Made by a program: the position numbers and the translations under genes
The notes under the pieces: generated by a model
What the model was told of the DNA's origin: nothing
Databases searched by the model: none
What the model saw: only the letters and a program-made list of their open reading frames with translations
Source: Entoloma clypeatum
Lineage: Eukaryota > Basidiomycota > Agaricomycetes > Agaricales > Entolomataceae
Length of the DNA: 64,000 bases
Direction: 5' to 3'
Assembly (NCBI GenBank): GCA_963565915.1
Contig: OY751496.1
Span: forward strand, 1,054,001 to 1,118,000
Shown: piece after piece, positions 9,716 to 20,179 of the stretch
Numbering within the stretch: the stretch's first letter is position 1
How the letters are laid out: each line of letters begins with the position of its first letter

Positions 9716-11678
9716 TGAAAGCAAGTACCCTAGATGCCACATTGACCCGTTGCCAGAAAACCACCCAGAAATGGAAAACCCAGAGCCGGCTGATGAGTTT
9801 GAGGATCTCATTCCCGGCAGCAACAATGACGATAGTCACAACAAAACACCTCATATCCCAGTTCCCATTGAACAGGATCAACCTGAATCAGACAACGAAC
9901 TGCCTGCCAGTGAGCCTGATGACAAACCGCGAGTACCCACTCCAGAACCCGAGCAAGTACCAGATCGACCAATCAGGGAACGACGAGTTCGGAAGATGCC
10001 AGGAAGCATCTATGGGGAAGACACTCCAGCGTCTGATCTTGAAAAATTAGATCGGAGACGGAGGTTGGGCGGTCAAACGGCATGGATGAATGACCTCCTG
10101 ATGGAGGCAATATCAGTCCAAGTTGGCATCGTTGAAATGTCCCATAAAGACATACACCCTCTTCCAAATAAAGAAGACTGGTATGCGGCTGAACGTAAAG
10201 AGCTAGACATGCTCAAACGCCGCGGGGTGATCACGGAGCTAGTACCCCTGCCTGCAGGAAGGAAAGCTCTAAGGAACAAATGGGTTTACAACGAAAGGTC
10301 CGATGGGCGCCTGAAAGCACGCCTCGTCCCAAAAGGATTTTCACAAGTAGAAGGGATCAACTTTGATCAGATCTTCTCACCAGTCGTAAGATATGAAACC
10401 GTCCGACTAATACTGGCATTGACAGCCCTTGAAGGGTGGTTCATGACTCTTTTGGACGTCTCATCAGCCTTCCTCTATGGAACGCTCCGTGAAGTCATTT
10501 ACATGCGACAGCCTGAGGGCTACATAGTAAAAGGGAAAGAACACCTCGTGTACCAACTATTCAAAGCTCTATATGGACTTAAGCAGGCCGCATTAGCCTG
10601 GTGGAGGGAACTTGATTCCTCCATGAAAAAGCTCGGCTTTGTCCGGCTTCACTCCGATGCGGGAGTGTTCATTCACAAAAGTACCAGTGGGGAAATTGTA
10701 ATCGCCGTCATCTATGTCGACGACTCTGCTTTTCTCGGCACAAACCGGGAATATACGCTAGAGAAAAAGAAGGCCTTCATGACCACATGGGAATGTAGGG
10801 ACCTGGGGCACCTTGTGCCTGATGGGGAACCGAAAGAATTTCTCTCTATCCAAATAAGGCAACGCGGGAAACGTATCTTCATCGATCAAGTACCTTACCT
10901 TGAGAAAATTCTGGCACGCATGGGGATGAGCGAATCTAATGCCACCCATACCCCACTCCCTACGGGCTACAAACCCATGGCGTCCGAAGATGAACCCAAT
11001 GCGGAACTCCGATCTAAGTACCAATCCGTCATCGGATCACTCCTATATCTGATGATTGGAACGAGGCCTGACATCTGCTTTGCTGTAATCAAAATGTCCC
11101 AATTTTCCGCAAATCCCACCAAACACCATTTAGAGGTGGCTAGGGATATTTGCAGATATTTAAAGGCAACAAAAAATTACGCGATCATGTACGATGGGGA
11201 CTCAGGGAAAGGGATCTATGCATTCACAGACTCCGACTGGGCGTCAGATGAAAACACGAGGAGGTCTACCACCGGCTTCTTCATATCACTGGCGTCTGGA
11301 GCGATAACATGGGTATCATCGGCGCAAAAAACCATCGCCCTCTCTTCTACAGAAGCAGAGTATATGGCACTATCAGATTGCAGTCGCGCAGCAACATGGC
11401 TGAGAAGCATGCTTGCCGAACTTGGAATGCAGATCGGATCAGTACCGATCTATGGAGATAACAACGGCTCCGTCTTTATCGCATCCAACCCTGTAACTGA
11501 GAAGCGATCCAAGCACATTGACGTGCGATTCCACTTCGTCAGAGAAAAAGTCTCCAAAGGAATTATTACGGTCGAATTCATTGAAGGAGTGAATAACCCT
11601 GCAGACCTTTTAACTAAGAATCTGGGGAAAATCCTCTTTTCCAAGTTTATCCTGTACTTCGGATTGATAAAGAACTAG
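9702..11678 (+). CDS. Copia reverse transcriptase-RNase H, frame-shifted from gag-IN
   Basis: The frame is open from about 9702, where it reads AIFDESKYP, the usual Copia linker after integrase; the first ATG is at 9750. RT motifs: KWVYNERSDGRLKARLVPKG, QIFSPVV, LDVSSAFLYG, LYGLKQA and the catalytic IYVDD. RNase H follows with YAFTDSDWASD, TIALSSTEAEYMAL and YGDNNGS, ending ADLLTKNLGK. All catalytic residues are present. It lies +1 relative to the upstream frame, so the polyprotein needs either repair of a one-base indel or frameshifting. The LTR identity favours a very recent mutation or an assembly error. Confidence 0.9.
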   Translation, partial: KAIFDESKYPRCHIDPLPENHPEMENPEPADEFEDLIPGSNNDDSHNKTPHIPVPIEQDQPESDNELPASEPDDKPRVPTPEPEQVPDRPIRERRVRKMPGSIYGEDTPASDLEKLDRRRRLGGQTAWMNDLLMEAISVQVGIVEMSHKDIHPLPNKEDWYAAERKELDMLKRRGVITELVPLPAGRKALRNKWVYNERSDGRLKARLVPKGFSQVEGINFDQIFSPVVRYETVRLILALTALEGWFMTLLDVSSAFLYGTLREVIYMRQPEGYIVKGKEHLVYQLFKALYGLKQAALAWWRELDSSMKKLGFVRLHSDAGVFIHKSTSGEIVIAVIYVDDSAFLGTNREYTLEKKKAFMTTWECRDLGHLVPDGEPKEFLSIQIRQRGKRIFIDQVPYLEKILARMGMSESNATHTPLPTGYKPMASEDEPNAELRSKYQSVIGSLLYLMIGTRPDICFAVIKMSQFSANPTKHHLEVARDICRYLKATKNYAIMYDGDSGKGIYAFTDSDWASDENTRRSTTGFFISLASGAITWVSSAQKTIALSSTEAEYMALSDCSRAATWLRSMLAELGMQIGSVPIYGDNNGSVFIASNPVTEKRSKHIDVRFHFVREKVSKGIITVEFIEGVNNPADLLTKNLGKILFSKFILYFGLIKN

Positions 11679-11742
11679 GCGAAACAGAGTACCTATATAT
11701 ATGTGGGAAAAAGTAAGATGTATTTAGAAGTATGTACTAAAT

Positions 11743-11751
11743 ATGGGGGGG
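11743..11751 (+). promoter_or_regulatory. polypurine tract of the Copia element
   Basis: The run ATGGGGGGG directly precedes the 3' LTR and would prime plus-strand DNA synthesis. Confidence 0.7.
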
Positions 11752-12055
11752 TGTTGAAACTTTTCCCATCACGTAGATTAGATTAGATTACATCACGTGA
11801 CCTTTACATATCTTCGTTACATACTTGTTTGGTTGGTACAAACAGTAGTACGGTATATAAGACCAGGAAACTGTCAATATCAACAAGTTGTCTCTTGACT
11901 CTTAACCAGCTCCATCGCTCTCACCAGCCTCAACCGCTCTCACCAGCCTTACCCCTCCAAACCATGTAAGTGACCATAGCGGTATCGTAGAGTACTTCCA
12001 CTGTAGCTATGTTGCTCAGTACGCCTGTGGCTAGCGCCCAGGTGGAACTTCAACA
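11752..12055 (+). repeat. 3' LTR of the young Copia element
   Basis: 304 bp, identical to 6306-6609, followed directly by the target duplication ACTTC. Confidence 0.95.
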
Positions 12056-13315
12056 ACTTCTGGGGATCAACGGTCTTCATTTGTTGCTCAAGCTGATAAG
12101 CCGAGTGGCATGTCAACACCTCAGGTCGCCTTAGTGTGGGATCTGCCAACTGCTCGCAGAATCAAAGGTTGCCTATAGTAGGCATTACATCCATGTGGGC
12201 GGCAAGGGAGCATCCAGCCATGACTGACAGCCAGATGCTGGGGTTCCCCGACAATTCACCCATGTCTGATTGGTCATTTGCCCTGATGCATTGGATCAGG
12301 GTTTTTGCCTTTTTAGAAGGTAGAATGTAGGTTGATTTGTGGAAGATGGTTCTGCTGCCATTGATGACTGTAATGGCTGGTGCAGGTATTAGAAGGGGAG
12401 GGGAATCCTCAACCTCTTTGATGCATGCAGAGCTCACAACATGTGTGTGCTCCCTAGCCTTTCCTTTGCCCTTGCTGCAGATTCGTTCACCACATTTCTT
12501 CCTGGGGTTTTCCTCTGACTGTCTCAACACTGGTTTTTGGGACTGCTGCTGCTGCTGCCCTGGCCTTTGCCACTTTGGGTTTTGGCCAGGTGTCCATTTA
12601 ACAGCAGAGATCTTCTGTGCGGAGGGCAGCACATTTTTGCTGGATAGGTTACGTCCCTTCCAGTGCTCATTAATTATCGAGCTAGTGACGTTTTTCCAAG
12701 TAAGATTAGTCCCATCATAAACGATGAGGATCGTGGTGATGAGGTGGTCCCATTTTGATGGGGCCGCATTGAGGAGGATCATAGCCTGAAGGCTTTCTGA
12801 AATGTTGACATTGTAGGATGTGAGGAGAGAAAAGAGTGATGCAAGGCACTTGATCTTGATGGTGGGGTCACCGCTGGAGAGCTTAAAGGCCAATGCCTGC
12901 CTGAAGATGCTGAAAGTATTGGCAGGTGACGTGCCGCCTACTTTGTCTCTAGTGCGCCCCAAGCTTCTTTGGGCGTTGTGGAGCTTTTGGTGAGATTCTT
13001 GATGGATTCATCACATCGGGTCTTTATAATCTCTAAAGCAGCAAGCTGCTTCTCATGCCATTCCTCAATCTGGTGAGTGTTGGTTTGGACATTACCAGAA
13101 GCGGTCTTTCCGGTGCTGTCTAACCAAGACTTTGATTCCCAGAGCTCTGCAGGCTGCTTGGAATTGCCAGTGATGTGACACCAGAGGAAAGTCGACTGAA
13201 GGTAGTCCTTCATTTGTTGAGACCAGAGGAGATAATTGGTGCCAGTGAATTTCAAAATGAAGGTGTTAACAGAGTTGACATATTTGGAGATCTGAAAAGA
13301 AAATATAGTCAGCAT
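12056..13315 (-). pseudogene. old Copia element, gag relic
   Basis: On the minus strand from 13315: YVNSVNTFILKFTGTNYLLW, WSQQMKDYLQ and SSTTPKEAWGALE, a Copia gag (UBN2-like) start. A frameshift near 12945 leads into a second frame (12962-12162) with LSSGDPTIKIKCLASLFSLL, LQAMILLNAAPSKWDHL and a Gln/Lys-rich tail. A stop lies at 12162, and a short in-phase remainder runs to 12056, where the young Copia is inserted. The gene continues at 6305-5686. It is a close relative of the intact element's gag but in the opposite orientation. Confidence 0.8.
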
Positions 13316-13386
13316 ATGTTTAAATTAAAAACTGAGACACAGAGAAATGAAATTCAATCATATGTGCTGCATGGTGCCACATTTTA

Positions 13387-14085
13387 TCATCTGCGTGGGC
13401 TTTCAGAATGCCTGTAAGGCAGAGGAGGATCCTTGTGCTCTGGGCACATGAAGCCTGGTACTAATAGATGACAGCACCGACAATATTTATGCGGATTTCC
13501 TGGAACAGTCTGTCTCCATGCCAAATGTCTGTAAGGCAGAGCAGAGTCTAGCCCAGAGCGAGTGGTATGTACACTTTCAACTACCGCCAGACAAAGATGT
13601 CCATCTTGATCCACAAAGAAAGATCAGCAGCGCTGACAATTTGCTGTAATCATTCCTTCAGGATGCTGCACCCAGAAGTTGAAACAAGTGTTGCACACTC
13701 TGTAATGCCTGCCAGTAGTGGTAGATGGCCAGTTGTGGACAACTTGTCCTGGTATAGGAGCATTTCTGCATCCTTGTGCCAGAGGCTCAGCTCTACATCT
13801 GCCAAAAGGCTGACATTGCCCAGAAGGTGGAGGTACAGGTACTGGTGATGGTGACCTAGTGCGCTGGCATGATGCTGAGCGACTGCAACGTCCACAAGCA
13901 AGCTTGGCAGATTCATCATCCTCAGGGGCGGCAATGCCAGCAGCCCTGGAAGTCCATCTGTTCACTATGCAACAGCATGTAACTACAGTATAAACAACAA
14001 CAAAGGTGGCATAACCACCAGCTATAAGGGCCAGCGGGGCCCATAACCTATTGAAGGAGTCGAGGTGTGACATGTGGGACGACAT
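13387..14085 (-). pseudogene. cysteine-rich membrane-anchored ORF with in-frame TGA
   Basis: Not recognised. From the ATG at 14085 the minus strand reads 153 codons: one hydrophobic segment at residues about 15-40 (APLALIAGGYATFVVVYTVV), then a Pro/Ser/Cys-rich part and CNTCFNFWVQHPEGMITANC. After a TGA at 13624-13626 the same frame stays open to 13387 with KYCRCCHLLVPGFMC. The continued cysteine pairs suggest one protein broken by a nonsense change, or a missed intron. No homology is claimed. Confidence 0.35.
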
Positions 14086-14354
14086 ATAGAGCAGTTAGTA
14101 TAAGATGGATAGGAATCAGGTGAATAGCTTGTTAGGCTTGAGAAGTGTTGTAGAGGCAACTGACATGGGAGAAACTGAATAGAGTTTTTATTCCTATAAC
14201 TATGTTACAGGTCTACTATTTATACTATAATATGTGCATGGACAAATTGTGGTCTGTTTATATGTTTCTATAATAAACTCACATATATAGTAACTCATGG
14301 AATGTTCCAGAGTATGACATCATAGATGATGTCAGAGATATGTCATAATGACGC
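14086..14354. other. no gene seen; AT-rich spacer
   Basis: AT-rich, with ACATATATAGTAACTCATGG-type sequence and no supported frame, RNA gene or repeat. Confidence 0.5.
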
Positions 14355-15026
14355 AAACTGGCCACGGTCAGGTTCAGTTCGGGTTTGGTTCAGGTTCGAA
14401 AAATGTTTGGGCCTCAGAACTGAGCAAAGAGTCCTTGCATGGACACAACGAGCACAAGTGTGTTGCCAGATCACATGCAATGAGCCCTTGCTAGCTCTGG
14501 ACCGAAACCACACCAATATGCCCATTGGGCACAAGTGGGGCATGAAGGAATGGAGGCTGTCTGGCAGAAGTGGCTGTTGGGCACAAAGGGGGACCAGACA
14601 TGGCCATTGGGCGTGAAGGTACAACCATTGGGCATGAGGGATTGGGCATGAAGGGAGGCCATTGGGCGTGAGTCGAGGCCATTGGGCACAAGTGGGGGCC
14701 GTTGGGCGCGAGAAAGGGCTGTTGAGGACATGAGAGAGGGCCGTTGGGCTGGAGTGGGAGGCGTTGAGCATGAGTGGGGGCTGTTGGGCACGACGGGAGG
14801 GCTTGGGGCCTGAGGCCTGAGGGACGGCTATTGGGCACAAAGATGGTTGGTGGTGGTGATCAATAAGAGAGGAAAAAAATCAACACTCAACAAAGACATG
14901 TGACTTTTAGGTTCGGCCCCATGTTCGGAAATGTTCAGTTGGGCTTCGGCCCGAACCTGTACCCTGAGTAAATGTTCGTGTGCGAACCTTGTTCGAAAGG
15001 TTCGCGAACCGGACCATAGCCAGTTT
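14355..15026. mobile_element. TIR element carrying a minisatellite
   Basis: Left end AAACTGGCCACGGTCAGGTTC (14355) pairs with right end GAACCGGACCATAGCCAGTTT (to 15026) as an imperfect inverted repeat. GTTCGG/CCGAAC words fill the subterminal regions. The flanks read ATAATGAC and ATAATGAT, suggestive of but not an exact duplication. The interior is the 20-bp minisatellite, so this is a second, unrelated TIR family with the same internal repeat as 1017-3685. Confidence 0.5.
14518..14835 (+). repeat. 20-bp minisatellite array (copy 2)
   Basis: Degenerate units such as GCCATTGGGCGTGAGTCGAG follow one another with about 20-bp periodicity. It matches the arrays at 1250-1764 and 61000-61375. The open frames across it are by-products. 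Confidence 0.8.
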
Positions 15027-15089
15027 ATAATGATGTAGTGATCACGTGCTGATGACATAATGATCACGTGCTGGATCCAGCACTTTGAA

Positions 15090-15677
15090 AAGGCAAGCAG
15101 TATTCTTGCCGAGGATGAATGATGGGACCTTTGCCTCCTTCTCAAGAACGAGCTACTGCGATCACGAGTCTCCCGCATTACAGCTAAATGCGAAATGATA
15201 GGCGGTTGGGAAAAAAACAGGACATAGGGCGGGATTGGTTTTGGGACTCCGAAGGGTTACTTCCTTACGTTGCCGGCTCACCATTGCTGACAGCGCAATC
15301 CATCATTACCAATTTGGGCCATCGGGGACTTGAATTCTAGCCCCGCCCTAGATATTGTTTTGTTTTCAACCGCCTATAATTTCGCATTTAGCTGTAAGAA
15401 GCAACACCCGCGGCCAGATCGTTCAACTGTCAAAAAACTATTGAACAAGTTTGCCTCCGTGCATCAGGCAACAATCGTTCGCTTCCTTGCATCTAACCCA
15501 CAGCGGTTACCTCGAGCAGCCTTGGACACTGACCTGTGGCTTTTTGTCGAAGACGGGGACTACACTAGACCAGCACAGGAGGGGGCAAGGATACAGCAAC
15601 TGAAGGAGCAACTGAAGCAAATCGAGGAGGTAGAAGCTCTTGGGGTTTCTGCCGGGAAGCGCAAGCGGACGAAGTGA
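15090..15677 (+). pseudogene. small basic-tailed gene fragment interrupted by a MITE
   Basis: Not recognised. The downstream part reads KKQHPRPDRSTVKKLLNKFA and ends with an acidic/helical tail and KRKRTK before the TGA at 15675-15677. If the MITE at 15181-15394 and one TA are removed, the frame continues upstream as NELLRSRVSRI directly into KKQH, so the MITE probably landed inside an exon. Upstream of that only repeat DNA is present, so the 5' part seems lost or displaced. The stop lies 18 bp from the stop of the convergent gene at 15696. Confidence 0.45.
15181..15394. mobile_element. Tc1/mariner-like MITE with long TIRs
   Basis: 214 bp. Arms of about 57 bp start CAGCTAAATGCGAAAT and end with its complement ATTTCGCATTTA..GCTG. 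TA is present on both sides (15179-15180 and 15395-15396), the usual Tc1/mariner target duplication. Outer arm parts match closely (GATAGGCGG against CCGCCTATAA). No coding capacity. Confidence 0.75.
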
Positions 15678-15695
15678 TTCTATTGTCTGTATAGT

Positions 15696-17791
15696 TTAAT
15701 TCAAGGTGCTACGTCGAATCACAATTGCCCGCATATCTCGCAACAGAACTTCGATGTCGGTGATGAGTGAAGTTCCCTTGATAGCTTTATCCATTTTTCT
15801 ATTCAGGAGCTTGGTGGTTTGCTCCTCCGCTGCTGCAGTCTCCCCTTCGTAAGTATCTGATAGGAAGTCGTGTCAATCACCCACCGCTCAAGACAGAAAG
15901 TGAAGCTTACGAAGAAGCGCATCAGAGTCTGGAAGTGAAAGGTGAAGACGGTTGACCAATGTTTCCATTACTCGCTGTCGAGCTGGGAATTTCCTATCAG
16001 CGGAGCCGTTCGTGATATCAAAAATGCACAAACCCCTGTCCAGAAGGTCCCTCGTAAATTTCATGACTACCTCGCTGTTCTGTACGTACATGCAAGTTTC
16101 TTAACAAAACTTCCAAGGACAGAAAGCGGAACGTACATGAGCGGCCGTCAGACCACACGTTCTTCGAACTTCATCGAGGAGATTGGGTCCTTCTGGAATT
16201 CCAGGTGGACGCGACGCAACAAGGAGCCTCAGCGTGTCAATGTATCCTTTGGCCAAAGGCACCTCTTCTTCGAGCGAGGATCGTAAGATATGTGATGTCT
16301 CCTGTAGGAAAACGCCTATCTTGTCACGTACTGTCAATCAAAAGCCCATGTTATTTGTCTTGTGTTCGTACTCACCGATGTCATGAGATGTTCGCATAGA
16401 AAGCCGAGCGCGATTGAACGATCTGAGAGAGTTTGAAGTTCCCGTTGCCTATCACTCTACGTTGGTAATCGAATCAGTAGTCTGCGGACACTTTGGCACA
16501 TCTAGGCGTGCATACAATCATGTTGAACTTGTTTTCGAGTTCTTCTTTCGTTCCCAACCGCGTTACATCCAGCTGACGACTTCGGTATCTGATTCTTCTT
16601 TCCGATCGTGCGCGTGCGACCTTGACGCATCGATTCCTTGTTTACAGAAAGTAAAAGGTGGATTGTGAAGCCAATAACAAGAAAGGTTGATGCACGACAT
16701 ACAAAAGGTCCTCGGTACCCTGATCAGGTTCTAATGTACTGATATGTTGAGCGATGCGCCCTCGAAGGCGTGACACAAGCGAGGAAGTCGATTCAGGTTC
16801 GGATTTGACTATACCAACTAGTCGGGAATGATATGCATGAAGACTCTAAAAGAATAAAACCTCCGAGCTGACGCCCAATAAGGATATTAAACGGGTCATA
16901 TGCAACTTGCCGTCAGATTATCTTGTGTTCGTGAATTGTGCGGGAGCAATTGCAGCTTCTGAGACGAGAGGGATGGTTTTTCAGCGTCGTTGTCGTGAGG
17001 CTGCGAGAGCCAAGTCACGGACGGTCATCATATATGTTGAGCTGGTGGGCTAGCACCTGTAACTTCGGCTCGGCCGCAGACTTTCTGTCAGCAAGGCAAA
17101 GTCAACATTAGGGAACATCGATCTGGACGTAAAACATGCCTTAAATCGCCAATACTCGTCATCATTGCCTGGAACCTCTCTATGCGTAGCCTTTCCTTCT
17201 TCTCTATGACATCCAACAGCATTACGATAAGAAGTTTGTCTTGCAAAGCCTTCTTGAGATGTCGGATTTGGCATTCTACGCAAGACATTAGGCGTGAACG
17301 CAATCTATCTCTAGGAGTAAGAGCTGGAAGCTTACGGGACTCTTCGAGCGCAGTCTGATACTCGTTAAGCTGCTCCGTGTAAACTTTGACGTTCTTCCTC
17401 GAGGACGCTAGCAGCGAAACCGATTTCTCGGTGGCGGGACACAAGGGATCAGGTTTCCGGAGATTTGTTTGAGAGAGCCTCTCTCTCTGCCTGGGCAAGA
17501 TAAGAATGAGTTTCTAGGTATAAGCTTGATATGGAGACATTAGACTCACTCGTGGATACGCCGTCGATTGGAAGCTGCTCCTCTCCTTCCCTTCAGATGT
17601 TCAGAAACAAACCAGAGCACATCGGCAAATGGTCCTTTATATAGGGAATCAAAGTCTTCTGCTTGAATAGAAGGTGCTCCAAGGGCGTCGAATGCAGCAT
17701 GCACAATTCGTGGATCCTCTCTCGTGTCCTGCTCAGCTCGTCTCTGACTCGATGTTGGCTTTGATTGAGGGATTCGTGACTTTGTCGTCAT
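15696..17791 (-). CDS. spliced coiled-coil protein, function unknown
   Basis: ATG at 17791, TAA at 15698-15696. Well-supported exons with GT/AG borders: 17791-17550, 17490-17336, 17275-about 17140, then after an uncertain stretch about 16600-16516, 16456-16376, 16301-16137, 16079-15911 and 15856-15696; the last five keep one frame. The protein starts MTTKSRIPQSK, has a compact N-terminal segment (FDALGAPSIQAEDF, DVLWFVSEHLKGR) and is then mostly charged helix (EQLNEYQTALEES, ENKFNMISDRQRELQTL). The layout recalls microtubule-associated coiled-coil subunits such as augmin, but this is only a suggestion. It converges tail to tail with the gene ending at 15677. Confidence 0.7.
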
Positions 17792-19278
17792 GTTGCACCA
17801 GGCGGCCCAACACCGAGAGATAGTGACGTACAGCAGGCCCCAAGCAGATAAAGCGACCCTTGCCGTCCGATGCAGTCAGTGGTCAAGCATGACTTTTTAG
17901 AATTGTAATACCAAGTATACATAATCAAACTGTAATACTATCCACCGCCACGTAAGTGTTCTCAAATGGTACAGCGAAAATTAACACTGCCAACATGGGC
18001 CGTCAACAGGCGATGATAATCCGACATTTTTACAGTACGGGGAGAATCGAAGTTGTCTTTATTTACCCGTTGGTATGTATACACAAATTCAGAAGGACGT
18101 GGTCGGAAACACCATCTTGGTGGCGATTCTTCCTTTTTGCAACCTTGGAAATCTTCTTGGAAGCTGCAAGTTCCCGCATCGAGATGGGTGAAAAATTACC
18201 AGGATCCTTATCATTCAGATATTCATACCTTGCAAGTTGATAATCTGCCGACGCTTTCTTAAGCGATTATTTCGGCCCTCCGGGTGCAAAAGTCATGGGC
18301 TGAGAGATGAACCTGAATAAAGGATGGAACATCGTGTAAGACCTCGAACAAATACTCTCCAGCGGCATTAAGCTGATCACAGCGTCATGGTCCTTTAGAT
18401 ACATTGCGAGATGATTCAAAAGAGTCCGAGTTAGAACCCCGGAGATCGTTCGATAAGCTGCTCGTCAAAATCAGAAAAGTAAGCTGACATTTTGGGTGGG
18501 CCCAACCAAAAGCCTCCAAAACATGATGCGGGAGACATGACGATTGACTTTCCAATATCGGCAATTTTGTGGAGGTTCCCCTATCCCGTCCGGTCCTCCG
18601 CTGCCGTGGTCTTCGCCTCGGAGCCTAGGTATAAGTCATTCACGACATTGGCAGAGATAGGAAAGTATCGTACTGAAGCTTACGCAGAAGGTTGCCAGAA
18701 ACGGGATGGGAATTGAGGACGCCGAACTTCTACTACATCAGACTATGAGAAGATCATTTAGTTTGCTTTGGGGAGACTCGCTCGATGCTCCTTAAAAATG
18801 GATGCCCCGGGATGCACAAACTGCGAGTACATGTTAGCGCAGCTCTGAAGACAGAAGAATGTAGCGCACCCGGATCATCGTCACACCACCATATCTTCCG
18901 CGCTCCTCTGACCTTCCACTATTTGTCTTGCAGAGCCCCCCTTATTAAGACGTCGAATGGACAACACTAGCAGAATTTCATGGACACCTCGCATCTCTAT
19001 TAGAGATGCCTGGACACTTCACTGCCTTCGAAGAGACCAATGAAATAGACGTGAGAGATCAGTTGGCCTAGATGACGGTTCTGAGCTGACGAGATGAGGG
19101 GTTTCAAGAGCGGAAAGTGGAGTTGCCAAATATGTCCAGCATGGGCAGGGTGCCACTTGACGACGTGGAAGCCGATGACCGTCACACACGTGGGCAACGT
19201 GTGGAGCACAAGCCGCAACGAAGCGTGTCCAGAAAAACTCCCTGTCACCTTGACCCTGACTGGACTTCCTCTCCAGCA
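17792..19278. other. spacer with possible short unplaced exons
   Basis: No gene could be assembled. On the minus strand an ATG at about 18488 opens MSAYFSDFDEQLIERSPG, and 18260-18062 contains a 65-codon open stretch (RYEYLNDKDPGNFSP, KISKVAKRKNRHQDG), which look coding. No consistent splice frame joins them. Other frames here are short and unsupported. Confidence 0.35.
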
Positions 19279-20101
19279 ATGGACCCGTCATCCTCTCATG
19301 CACACACTCTCGCTCATCACGCCCCTATATCCAAAGGCCCGCATAGGACACCCGGAGCCTATCCCGAAGACACGCACGCCCGGCCTCCGCCGGCACCTCC
19401 ATCCCGTCGCAGCCAAATGACGACCAAGTACGTCAACATGCTGCTGGCACTAGACAAGATCCCAGGGTTCCACAACATGCTCGCGTCTTTCTTCGTTTGG
19501 ATCCTCCTCGCGGGGTTCGTGCTATTCCCGGGGACGTTCACAAGCTTGCAGAACCAGAAGGCGGTCACTGGGAACGCGGTTGGGAGGGAGGTGTTGGACA
19601 CTGTGGGACATGTACCTCTGTGAGGAATCGCGATGTTTCGCGTACTTGTGATTGGAGTCGTTGACTGGATGTATGTATGTAGGTTCGTCATCGCGTTCCT
19701 CTGCTGTGGGATTGGCGCGGCGGGGATGTGTTATCTGTGGTGGAGGTGGATGTACAACTATGTCTGGCTGGTAAACAAGATCTTCCTGTGAGTTTACGTT
19801 TCTGCGACTTCGAATTTGAAAAGAGAGAGGGCTCACGGGAATTAGGCCGGGGCTGATGAACTCGCTAGCTGGATTGATAACCACGATCGCGAATGTGTAT
19901 GGGGTGCAGCATGGAGAGTTCTCCGCGTCGAGTAAGACGACGATGATAGTGACAGGGGCGTCGACGGTGGTGTGCAGCTTTGGTGTGCTATACTACACGT
20001 TCTGGAAGTTGAGGAGAGTGAAGAATAAACATGACCAGGAGGTCGGGGAAGAAAAGACGGGGAGGCATGGGGAGGGCGTTGTAGAAGAAGTACAGAATTG
20101 A
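19279..20101 (+). CDS. four-helix fungal membrane protein, function unknown
   Basis: Three exons: 19279-19619, 19683-19787, 19846-20101 (donors GTGAGG and GTGAGT; acceptors TAG). The start is either the ATG at 19279 (MDPSSSH) or the one at 19417 (MTTKYVNMLL). Hydrophobic segments: MLASFFVWILLAGFVLFPG; FVIAFLCCGIGAAGMCYLWW, formed exactly across the first splice; a weaker one, LAGLITTIANVYG; and MIVTGASTVVCSFGVLYYTFW. A charged, Glu/Lys-rich tail follows. I recognise the pattern as a membrane protein widespread in mushroom-forming fungi but know no function. It lies only 78 bp upstream of NAM9 on the same strand. Confidence 0.8.
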
Positions 20102-20179
20102 AAGAGGGAAATGTTTTCCACGGTGTCGAAATTTCAAAGTTGCACTGCTGCCAGCTTAGTTGAACAGTGCAAGTTGACT

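Larger units (their letters stand above)
6306..12055 (+). mobile_element. full-length young Ty1/Copia LTR retrotransposon
   Basis: 5750 bp, bounded by two 304-bp LTRs that I find identical base for base (6306-6609 and 11752-12055), beginning TGTTG and ending CAACA. A perfect 5-bp duplication ACTTC flanks it (6301-6305 and 12056-12060). Domain order is gag, protease, integrase, RT, RNase H, as in Copia. A primer site follows the 5' LTR and a purine tract precedes the 3' LTR. The only visible defect is a one-base frame change near 9700-9705. It is inserted into an older, oppositely oriented Copia copy. Confidence 0.95.

Noticed and set aside
9690..9760. Programmed +1 frameshift between integrase and RT
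   Set aside because: No Ty1-like slippery heptamer is visible and Copia relatives are usually continuous here; a simple A insertion is more likely.
14355..15026. 8-bp duplication ATAATGAC/ATAATGAT
   Set aside because: One mismatch and an offset of two bases from the TIR on the left side; not good enough to claim a superfamily.
15696..17791. Firm assignment as an augmin (HAUS) subunit
   Set aside because: Only a vague similarity in layout (short N-terminal domain plus coiled coil); there is no diagnostic motif.
18060..18490. Possible small minus-strand gene
   Set aside because: Two coding-looking stretches exist, but I could not join them with consistent splice sites, so I left it as a note in the spacer entry.
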